Source: Actinomycetes bacterium (GTDB lineage: Bacteria > Actinomycetota > Actinomycetes > Actinomycetales > Cellulomonadaceae). From it: DNA of 6,304 nt. Where the stretch lies: NCBI GenBank assembly GCA_023460255.1, contig JAEWQZ010000304.1, positions 1 to 6,304 on the forward strand, read 5' to 3'. Below, piece by piece: positions 1 to 5,381 of this stretch; the stretch's first letter is position 1, and each line of letters opens with the position of its first letter. The position numbers and the translations under genes were made by a program. The notes below the pieces were generated by a model that ran no database searches, had not been told where the DNA came from, and worked only from the letters and a program-made list of their open reading frames with translations.

Positions 1-1082
1 CGCCCGTCCCGTTCGGCCGACCACGACTCGGCGACGTGCCGCGACGCGGCGTCCGTGCCGTTGCGTGCATCGAACGCGGCCGCGAGCTCCGTGGCCTGTG
101 CGCGGGCCCAGGTGTCGAGCTCGCCCACCGTGGCGGCGGGCACCACGGTGAGCCGCAGCGGGATGTCCGCCCCGCCGTCGGCGGCGATGAGGTGCGTCGC
201 CACGCCGACGCGCGTGAGGTAGTTCAGGCGCTCGCGCGGGGTGTCGCCCCCGACGAGCAGGTCCTGGTCGGCCTCGAGGCGTCGCAGCGCGGCGGCGTCG
301 TTGCCGGAACGGGCCAGGAACTCCAGGAGTCGCCCGCGGGCGCCCGTCATCGACCCTGCGGCCTCGGCGAGGTGTGCGACGGTGCGACGGTGCGCCGACG
401 CGGCGTCGGCGTCGCGCCCGACGGCGAGGTAGGCGAGCTGGAGGTAGGAGAGCATGTCCGCCGGCTCGGACGCGCAGCTGGGGGAGTCGGCCAGGGCCCG
501 TTCGACGACCCGGATCGCCTCGTCGTGGCGGCCCCGGGAGACCAGGTACGCGGCGCGGTCGCCCGGCTCGCACGACTCGCACTGGCTGAACTCGTCCCGT
601 GGGGTCGCGCACCAGGCGTCGAACGCGGCGTCGGCCTCTGCCGTGGCGCCCCGCTCGACGGCCCAGATGAACCGCTGGTGCATGACGGCGTTGGTGCCGA
701 AGCCCTCGATGGCGTACCGGCGCGCCATGTCGGCGATCGTCGCCTCGACCTGTGCGGCAGGGACGGACGGGAACTCGACGAGGTCGGCGACCATCCACTT
801 GAACATCCAGAAGAGGGAGTGGCGGTCGCCGGAGTCGAAGTGCTCGGGGTGCTCGTCCCACAGCCGGACCATGCGCGTGAACGGGACGAACGACCTCTCG
901 GCCTCGCCCGCCCAGAACATCGAGTCGACGAGCGTGCCCAGGGCGTACGCGAGCGCCTCGACCGGCCCCTCGGCCTCGATCTGCCGGACCTCCTGCTCGG
1001 CGGCCTGCGTCCGGGCGAGCCCGTAGGGCATCCGGCCGATGCGGCCGATGGCGGCGTTGGCGGCGTGCAGGGGTCGGCTCAC
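1..1082 (-). CDS. Tetratricopeptide-like protein downstream of HSP90, C-terminus cut by window edge
   Basis: This gene is read on the minus strand from a GTG at 1082-1080, and 360 complete codons are visible with no stop before the window ends. The start is well supported: GTGA overlaps the stop of the HSP90 gene by four bases, and a GAAGGG Shine-Dalgarno lies eight bases upstream. The N-terminal half (about 1-160) is helical and rich in Trp (W57, W75, W92, W96). A C168-x-x-C171 motif follows. Next come helix pairs that read as TPR-like repeats: residues about 177-197 (Y-L-x-x-x-G-R-x-D-E-A-I then A-L), 208-238 and 245-270. TPR-like proteins usually act as protein-protein adaptors. Coupling to an HSP90 gene suggests, by inference, a co-chaperone or client adaptor. 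No signal peptide or membrane segment is seen, so it is probably cytosolic. The exact family is not recognised, and the C-terminal end is unknown. Confidence 0.82.
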   Translation of the reverse strand, partial: MSRPLHAANAAIGRIGRMPYGLARTQAAEQEVRQIEAEGPVEALAYALGTLVDSMFWAGEAERSFVPFTRMVRLWDEHPEHFDSGDRHSLFWMFKWMVADLVEFPSVPAAQVEATIADMARRYAIEGFGTNAVMHQRFIWAVERGATAEADAAFDAWCATPRDEFSQCESCEPGDRAAYLVSRGRHDEAIRVVERALADSPSCASEPADMLSYLQLAYLAVGRDADAASAHRRTVAHLAEAAGSMTGARGRLLEFLARSGNDAAALRRLEADQDLLVGGDTPRERLNYLTRVGVATHLIAADGGADIPLRLTVVPAATVGELDTWARAQATELAAAFDARNGTDAASRHVAESWSAERDG

Positions 1083-3022
1083 TGGGGCGTCCCTTCGTTG
1101 TCGTCGGGCGTCCCGGCGCCCTCCTCGGCGGGTGCAGCAAGGCCGGCGTCGAGCAGCGCGCCGAGCGCGCGGGCCATCAGGTCGGTCTCCCGGGCGCGTA
1201 GCGGCTCACCGGCCAGGAGGAGCGCGGAGACGAACAGCGAGCGGACCCCGGCATCGCGGACCGGGCCCGGCGGGGCGTCGAGCAGGCGTCGGACGATCGG
1301 GTTCGCGGCGTTGAGGACCAGCTGTCGCGCGGCCGCCGTCGGGCGGGCGAGCGCGCTGAGCGTATGACCCCACACGTCCTGCACCTCCGCGGCCCGCGCG
1401 AGGTCCCGCTGGTGGTCGCCCTCGCGGTCGTGCAGCAGGACGGCGGGCAGGGTGTCCGGCTCGAAGCTGCGCACGGTGACCTCGGTGTCGTGCCCGGCGA
1501 GGGCGGCGGTGCAGGCGGCCAGCGTGTCCAGCCAGGCGAGCTCGGCGCCCGGGTCGACCGGCGCGAGCACCTGTCGGACGTCGTCGCTGCTCAGGGTGCG
1601 GACGCGCCAGTCCGGACGGCGCCGCGCGAGCCGCCCGAGGAGGTCGGCGTCGTAGACGTAGCCACCGTTGACCACCGTCAGGCCCTGCGCACGGGCCACC
1701 GGTGCGACCCGGCGGTACTCCTCCAGGCTCGGGGTCCACAGGACCTCGCCGGCGCTCTCGGCCACCTCCTCCACCGTCGCGACCCCGTCGGTGGTCTCGA
1801 ACGGCAGGACCGTCGCGGCGGTGGACAGCATGGCGTCGTCGGTCAACGCCAGGGCTCGGACGGCCAGGTGGTGCGCCTCGAGGAACCGGCGGCGCAGCCC
1901 GGACGGCTCGGCCAAGGTCGTCGCGAGCCAGTCCTGGACCGCCCGCCCCAGCGCCTCGCGGGTGCCCAGCAGGACGTCGTCGACGTAGAGCTGCTCGCGG
2001 GACGCGGTCGGGCGCAGGCCCCCGGCGTCCAGCACGCACCGCACGAAGAACGCCCACTCCGGGAGCACGCCGTCGACCCGGGCACCGAGGAGCATCCGCT
2101 TGACGTACACGCGGTGCGCGCCGGCGGAGGTGGGGCTCGCCGCCGACGGCAGGACGAAGGCGACCCCGGTCACCCCCGCCACGGGAACCGAGAGGTCGAT
2201 GTGGGCCAGCGGCGTGAAGCCGAGAGTCGCCTCGCAGTACGCGGCCAGTGCGGCGCTCCGTGCCACGGCGCTCGGGTACTGCTGCTGCCACGGGAGCTCG
2301 TCCGCCGTGACGCGGCGCCAGGCCGTGCCCTGCCCGACCGGGACCTCGACGGCGATGTCCACCGGGAGCAGGGCGCCGAAGTCCGCCGCGAGGGCGAGCA
2401 CCGTGTCGCGCGCCACCCAGTGCTCGGCGTCGAGCCGGGGCCGCAGGCGCACGCGCGAGCCCACTGCGGCGTCGGGGTCCTCGTCGTCGCCGTCACCCTC
2501 GCCGGGCGTGTCGTCGCCGTCGGGCGGCAGCTCCTCCAGCGTGTAGCTGCCGTCCGCGAAGCCCCGCCAGCGCACGGGCGCGCTCCCGGAGGCGGAGCGG
2601 GCCACCAGCTCGATCTCGTCAGCCACCATGAAGGCCGAGAGCAGGCCGATGCCGAACTGGCCGAGGAACTCCTCCCGGGCTGTCCCCAGGTCCGCGTCCC
2701 GCTTGGAGCTCGCGCCGATCGTGGCCAGCAGCCGCTCGGCCTCCGCGAGGGTCAGCCCGATGCCGGTGTCGCGGACCTCGAGGGTGCCGTCGGGCAGGCA
2801 GCGGAGCCGGATCCGCGCCGGGCACTGCGGGTCGGACCCCCGGCGCGCGGTGATCGCGTCGACGGCGTTCTGGAGCAGCTCGCGCAGGTACACCCGCGGG
2901 CCGGAGTACAGGTGGCGCGCGAGGAGGTCGACGACGCCTCGGAGATCGACCTGGAACGCCCGTGCGGAGGGCGTGCCGTCGCCGTCGGGTGGGGTGGCCG
3001 GGGACACGTGCGCCGGGGACAC
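1079..3022 (-). CDS. HSP90-family molecular chaperone (HtpG-related, actinobacterial type)
   Basis: This is an ATP-dependent cytosolic chaperone of 647 residues, close to the usual HtpG length. The N-terminal GHKL ATPase is clear: R-E-L-L-Q-N-A-V-D-A at 47-56 (catalytic Glu48, Mg/ATP-binding Asn52), D-T-G-I-G at 85-89 and G-Q-F-G-I-G at 121-126. The lid between the last two motifs is short. The middle domain carries the conserved S-R-E-Q-L at 341-345, whose Arg342 matches the ATP-contacting middle-domain Arg. A C-terminal dimerisation-like segment covers about 565-628 (R-Q-L-V-L-N-x-x-N-P-I-V-R-R-L). An Asp/Glu/Gly-rich insert lies at about 167-184. The tail (631-647) is acidic and has no MEEVD. 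The chosen GTG start lies one base after the YbjN stop. A second in-frame GTG five codons later is equally possible, and neither has a strong Shine-Dalgarno. It looks like the shorter-lidded HSP90 paralogue of actinobacteria rather than classical HtpG, so no symbol is given. Confidence 0.93.
   Translation of the reverse strand: MSPAHVSPATPPDGDGTPSARAFQVDLRGVVDLLARHLYSGPRVYLRELLQNAVDAITARRGSDPQCPARIRLRCLPDGTLEVRDTGIGLTLAEAERLLATIGASSKRDADLGTAREEFLGQFGIGLLSAFMVADEIELVARSASGSAPVRWRGFADGSYTLEELPPDGDDTPGEGDGDDEDPDAAVGSRVRLRPRLDAEHWVARDTVLALAADFGALLPVDIAVEVPVGQGTAWRRVTADELPWQQQYPSAVARSAALAAYCEATLGFTPLAHIDLSVPVAGVTGVAFVLPSAASPTSAGAHRVYVKRMLLGARVDGVLPEWAFFVRCVLDAGGLRPTASREQLYVDDVLLGTREALGRAVQDWLATTLAEPSGLRRRFLEAHHLAVRALALTDDAMLSTAATVLPFETTDGVATVEEVAESAGEVLWTPSLEEYRRVAPVARAQGLTVVNGGYVYDADLLGRLARRRPDWRVRTLSSDDVRQVLAPVDPGAELAWLDTLAACTAALAGHDTEVTVRSFEPDTLPAVLLHDREGDHQRDLARAAEVQDVWGHTLSALARPTAAARQLVLNAANPIVRRLLDAPPGPVRDAGVRSLFVSALLLAGEPLRARETDLMARALGALLDAGLAAPAEEGAGTPDDNEGTPQ
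1091..1096 (-). promoter_or_regulatory. Ribosome binding site of the TPR-like gene
   Basis: The minus strand reads GAAGGG eight bases before the GTG at 1082. It lies within the last codons of the HSP90 gene. It is the better of the two internal Shine-Dalgarno signals in this operon and fixes the start of the TPR-like protein, which lacks any other cue. Confidence 0.65.
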
Positions 3023-3024
3023 GT
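2998..3024. repeat. Tandem direct repeat duplicating the HSP90 start codon
   Basis: The 12-base unit CCGGGGACACGT (plus strand) occurs at 2998-3009 and again at 3013-3024, offset by 15 bases or exactly five codons. On the minus strand each copy contains GTG-TCC-CCG-GC, so residues 1-4 (M-S-P-A) and 6-9 (V-S-P-A) of the HSP90 protein are a duplication. Both GTGs are in frame, which makes the true start ambiguous. Confidence 0.8.
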
Positions 3025-3551
3025 CAGCCGGGCTCGCCGTCGACCGGGTCCCCGGCGGCGGCCTCCTGCTCCGCCATGGCGGCGGCCGCCGCCGCAGCGG
3101 CCTCCGGGTACTGCTCGTCGAGGTGCTCGAACAGCTGCAGCGACGTCGCGAGCGCGCAGCTCATGAGGTCGTCCACCTGGGCCTGGGTCGCGCCGGCGCC
3201 GAGGGTGGTCGACAGGTCGGCGTAGACGCCCAGGTACTCGCCCTCGGCCCGCACGTACGCCTTGGGCCAGATCTTCTCGGCGTGCCAGTCGTTGATGAGC
3301 CCGACGAGGCGGTCGTGCTCCTCCGGGCCGACCGTCCGGTTCCAGCGTCCGCGCACCGTGAGGACCGTGCCTTCCCGGCCGTCGCGCAGGAAGTAGAAGA
3401 GGTGCCCGTCCCAGAAGCCGCCCAGGTCGCCGTCGCCGTCGGTGGCGTAGGAGGCACCCCACCCGTCGAGGACTGCCTCGATGGTCTCGTGGCGCAGGGC
3501 GGGAAGCGGACCACCGATCGGTCCCATCTCGGTCTTGGTGAAGAAGCCCAT
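3024..3551 (-). CDS. YbjN domain-containing protein, first gene of the HSP90 operon
   Basis: This is a 175-residue cytosolic protein with no signal peptide. The core (about 17-145) matches the actinobacterial YbjN pattern as I know it: D-G-D-G-D at 38-42, a W-D-G-H-L-F-Y-F-L strand at 47-55, V-R-G-R-W at 66-70, and the hallmark L-I-N-D-W-H-A-E-K-I-W-P-K-A-Y at 85-99. The tail (150-175) is low-complexity, rich in Ala and then Glu/Pro, and probably disordered. YbjN domains are described as sensory or regulatory and have a fold like type III secretion chaperones. No biochemical activity is established for this subgroup, so the function here is unknown. The ATG at 3551 was chosen because AAGGA lies six bases upstream. 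ATGs further upstream in the same frame precede the likely -10 element. The stop is one base from the HSP90 GTG, so the two genes are probably co-translated. Confidence 0.88.
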   Translation of the reverse strand: MGFFTKTEMGPIGGPLPALRHETIEAVLDGWGASYATDGDGDLGGFWDGHLFYFLRDGREGTVLTVRGRWNRTVGPEEHDRLVGLINDWHAEKIWPKAYVRAEGEYLGVYADLSTTLGAGATQAQVDDLMSCALATSLQLFEHLDEQYPEAAAAAAAAMAEQEAAAGDPVDGEPG

Positions 3552-3557
3552 GCTCAG

Positions 3558-3562
3558 TCCTT
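3558..3562 (-). promoter_or_regulatory. Ribosome binding site of the YbjN gene
   Basis: The minus strand reads AAGGA, then six bases, then ATG (3551-3549). This decides between the ATG at 3551 and several upstream in-frame starts. A short inverted repeat (CTTC, three bases, GAAG, plus positions 3560-3570) overlaps part of it. Confidence 0.75.
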
Positions 3563-3589
3563 CGGGGAAGTGGGAGGCGCGGCAGGGGG

Positions 3590-3595
3590 ACAATA
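3590..3595 (-). promoter_or_regulatory. Putative -10 element for the YbjN-HSP90-TPR operon
   Basis: The minus strand reads TATTGT, which fits the actinobacterial TAnnnT -10 consensus and stands out in very GC-rich surroundings. Transcription would begin near 3583, giving a leader of about 32 bases that includes the AAGGA ribosome site. The best -35 candidate (TCGATG, 16 bases upstream) is a poor match to TTGACA, so the promoter is probable rather than certain. Confidence 0.5.
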
Positions 3596-3661
3596 CCGAC
3601 ATCGGGTGCGTCATCGATGCGGATTCCAGACCTGGTGCGGTCCGGACGACGAGTCCATGAT

Positions 3662-3675
3662 CGAGGTGCCCCTCG
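3662..3675. promoter_or_regulatory. Inverted repeat in the divergent spacer, possible operator
   Basis: CGAGG-TGCC-CCTCG is a perfect 5-base inverted repeat with a 4-base loop. It ends 18 bases before the putative -10 element of the plus-strand cluster, so it covers the usual -35 area. It could bind a repressor or activator, or it could be a chance palindrome in GC-rich DNA. No known operator was recognised. Confidence 0.25.
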
Positions 3676-3693
3676 GCCGAGCGTCCGGCGCGG

Positions 3694-3699
3694 TAGCGT
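3694..3699 (+). promoter_or_regulatory. Putative -10 element of a leaderless promoter for the dioxygenase-like gene
   Basis: TAGCGT fits TAnnnT and is followed by exactly six bases before the GTG at 3706. The first transcribed base would therefore be the first base of the start codon. No Shine-Dalgarno is present upstream, which agrees with leaderless expression. No convincing -35 hexamer is seen 16-18 bases upstream. This would be the main promoter of the dioxygenase-like-miaA-dapF cluster within the window. Confidence 0.5.
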
Positions 3700-3705
3700 C
3701 GTGGC

Positions 3706-4431
3706 GTGCTCGTGGCCGCCGCGCTCGTCCCGCCGACCGCCCTGCTCGTGCCCGGCGCGTCGGGCGGCACCCCTGTGCTCGGCGTCGAGCGTTCCGCGGC
3801 GGTGGCGGCGACGACAGCGCTGCGTGCCGCCCAGCCCGACGTCGTCGTGCTCGTCGCGCCGAGCCGCGACGCCCCCGTGCACACGACGGGACACCTGCAC
3901 CCCTCGCTCGCTGCCGCCGGGGTCGACGACGGCTGCCTCGGCTGGGCACCCCGGGCGACGTACGGCCGAGGCCCCGCGATCCTCGTGGACGACGTCCCCG
4001 CCGCCGTCGGGCTGCTGCTCCTCGACCGTGCCGGCTGGACCGGGCCGGTCGAGCTCGCGGGTGTCGGGCTGGCGCCCGCGGAGGAGCTGCGCACGATCGG
4101 CACCCGGCTCGTCGCGGACCGGGCGACAGCACTCCTGCTGGTGGGCGGCCTGAGCGCACGCCGGGGACCGGACGGCCCGCTCGCCTCCGACGAGCGCGCG
4201 GCGGTCCTCGACGACGCGATGGTCAGCGACCTGTCGGACCTCGGCGACGCGGCCCGTTCGCGGCTGGCCGCCGTCTCGCCGCAGCTCGCGCTGGAGCTGG
4301 CGATCAGCGCCTGGGCGCCGTGCCAGGTGCTCCTCGGCGCCGTCCCCGACGAGCCGCCGGCCGCCGTGCGCCATCACGTCAGCGCGCCCTTCGGGGCCAC
4401 CTACGCCTGCCTCTCGTGGCGGTGGGGGTGA
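3706..4431 (+). CDS. Class III extradiol dioxygenase (LigB/MEMO-like) domain protein, probably non-catalytic
   Basis: The 241-residue protein resembles the conserved actinobacterial protein encoded just before miaA (Rv2728c in M. tuberculosis, from memory). Visible features are the N-terminal A-L-V-P-P-T-A-L-L-V-P-G strand/loop (6-17), a V-V-V-L-V-A-P strand (46-52), and V-G-G-L-S-A-R-R at 146-153, where LigB/MEMO relatives have a G-D-x-S-H-type turn. The His usually present in the first loop (P-H-P-P) is Thr11 here, and the second-loop His is also missing. Metal-dependent ring cleavage is therefore unlikely, and the function is unknown. The hydrophobic N-terminus looks like a core beta strand rather than a signal peptide. 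The GTG start at 3706 fits the leaderless promoter. A GTG two codons later is an alternative. The stop overlaps the miaA start by four bases (GTGA). Confidence 0.82.
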   Translation: MLVAAALVPPTALLVPGASGGTPVLGVERSAAVAATTALRAAQPDVVVLVAPSRDAPVHTTGHLHPSLAAAGVDDGCLGWAPRATYGRGPAILVDDVPAAVGLLLLDRAGWTGPVELAGVGLAPAEELRTIGTRLVADRATALLLVGGLSARRGPDGPLASDERAAVLDDAMVSDLSDLGDAARSRLAAVSPQLALELAISAWAPCQVLLGAVPDEPPAAVRHHVSAPFGATYACLSWRWG

Positions 4432-5381
4432 CGGCTCGGCCGGTGCTGGCCGTGGTGGGGCCGACGGCGACGGGGAAGTCCGACCTCGGCGTCCGGCTCG
4501 CGGGCGCCGTGGGCGGTGAGGTCGTCAACGCCGACGCGATGCAGCTGTACCGCGGGATGGACGTCGGCACGGCGAAGCTCCCCCTCGCGGAGCGCCGCGG
4601 AGTCCCGCACCACCAGCTGGACGTCCTCGACGTCGCCGAGGAGGCCTCGGTCGCGGCGTACCAGCAGCACGCGCGCGCGGACGTGGCGGCGATCGCCGGG
4701 CGCGGTGCCCGTGCGGTCGTCGTCGGCGGCTCCGGGCTGTACGTGCGGGCCCTGCTGGACCGCTTCGAGCTGCCTCCGACGGACCCCGCCGTTCGTGCCC
4801 GGCTGGAGGAGCGCGCGCGCAGCGAGGGTCCCGGCCTCCTGCACGACGCCCTGGCGGCGGTCGACCCCGCGGCCGCCGCGTCGATCAGCAGGGCGAACAC
4901 GCGCCGCATCGTGCGGGCGCTGGAGGTCGTCGAGCTGACGGGCCGGCCCTACTCCGCGAGCCTGCCCGAGCCGGCCGGGTACGAGGTCCCGGCCGTCCAG
5001 ATCGGCCTGGACCTGTCGCGGACGGAGCTGGACACGCGGATCGCCACCCGGGTCGACCGGATGTGGGCCGAGGGCTTGGTCGAGGAGACCGCGGCGCTCG
5101 CGGACCGGATGGGGCGCACGGCCGCGCGCGCGGTCGGGTACGCCCAGGTGCTCGCCCTGCTGGCCGGCCGGGTCGACGAGCCCACGGCGCGCGCGCAGAC
5201 GGTCGTGGCGACGCGGCGGCTGGCGCGGCGCCAGATGACGTGGTTCGGGCGTGACCCACGTGTGCACTGGTTCGCCGCCGACGCGCCCGACCTTGGCGAG
5301 CAGGTGCTGCGGCTCGTGGCCGCCGCTGACGCCGGGCACCTCCAGGACCCGCCGCCCGGACGCCGTACGCTCGGCGCATGA
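4428..5381 (+). CDS. miaA: tRNA dimethylallyltransferase MiaA
   Basis: MiaA transfers a dimethylallyl group from DMAPP to N6 of A37 in tRNAs reading UNN codons, making i6A, the substrate for MiaB. The protein has 317 residues, the normal length. Motifs in order: P-loop G-P-T-A-T-G-K-S at 11-18; N-A-D-A-M-Q-L-Y-R-G-M-D-V-G-T-A-K at 34-50, where Asp36 is the expected general base; V-P-H-H-Q-L-D at 59-65; G-G-S-G-L-Y at 100-105, with Ser102 at the usual Thr position; then a V-G-Y-A-Q segment and the C-terminal A-T-R-R-L-A-R-R-Q-M-T-W-F tRNA-binding motif. The GTG at 4428 overlaps the upstream stop by four bases. In-frame GTGs at 4416 and 4422 are possible but less likely starts. No clear Shine-Dalgarno is seen, so translation probably depends on coupling. 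The last codons also encode the putative dapF promoter, and the stop overlaps the dapF ATG. Confidence 0.97.
   Translation: MTARPVLAVVGPTATGKSDLGVRLAGAVGGEVVNADAMQLYRGMDVGTAKLPLAERRGVPHHQLDVLDVAEEASVAAYQQHARADVAAIAGRGARAVVVGGSGLYVRALLDRFELPPTDPAVRARLEERARSEGPGLLHDALAAVDPAAAASISRANTRRIVRALEVVELTGRPYSASLPEPAGYEVPAVQIGLDLSRTELDTRIATRVDRMWAEGLVEETAALADRMGRTAARAVGYAQVLALLAGRVDEPTARAQTVVATRRLARRQMTWFGRDPRVHWFAADAPDLGEQVLRLVAAADAGHLQDPPPGRRTLGA
5366..5371 (+). promoter_or_regulatory. Putative -10 element of an internal leaderless promoter for dapF
   Basis: TACGCT fits TAnnnT, and six bases separate it from the ATG at 5378. This spacing is identical to the element before the gene at 3706. It lies inside the final miaA codons. 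No Shine-Dalgarno precedes the dapF ATG, which agrees with leaderless translation as an addition to read-through coupling from miaA. Confidence 0.5.

Noticed and set aside
36..1367. Long plus-strand open frame (443 codons) opposite the TPR-like gene and the HSP90 3' end
   Set aside because: It is composed of Arg/Gly/Pro/Ala-rich sequence with no recognisable domain. It is antisense to a gene with clear motifs and is typical of high-GC DNA.
3074..3102. GCC/GCG-rich repeat near the YbjN 3' end as a possible mobile or structural repeat
   Set aside because: It encodes the Ala-rich tail of the YbjN protein and is explained by low-complexity coding sequence.
1364..3166. Long plus-strand open frame (600 codons) antisense to HSP90
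   Set aside because: The opposite strand encodes an unmistakable GHKL/HSP90 protein. This frame has shadow composition only.
3596..3627. SigR/SigH-type stress promoter suggested by GGAAT on the minus strand
   Set aside because: No GTT element lies at the required spacing of about 18 bases downstream. GGAAT alone is not evidence.
3552..3705. HspR (HAIR) or HrcA (CIRCE) heat-shock operators for the HSP90 operon
   Set aside because: I looked for CTTGAGT-N7-ACTCAAG and the CIRCE inverted repeat and found neither. Heat-shock control by these regulators is not supported here.
2752..4377. Minus-strand open frame (541 codons) crossing the divergent spacer
   Set aside because: It overlaps the HSP90 and YbjN genes in another frame and runs antisense to the dioxygenase-like gene. 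No domain is recognisable.
2628..4427. Upstream open extension of the miaA frame (the whole frame is 917 codons)
   Set aside because: Only the part from about 4428 encodes MiaA. The extension runs through the spacer and across three genes read in other frames, with Arg-rich composition.
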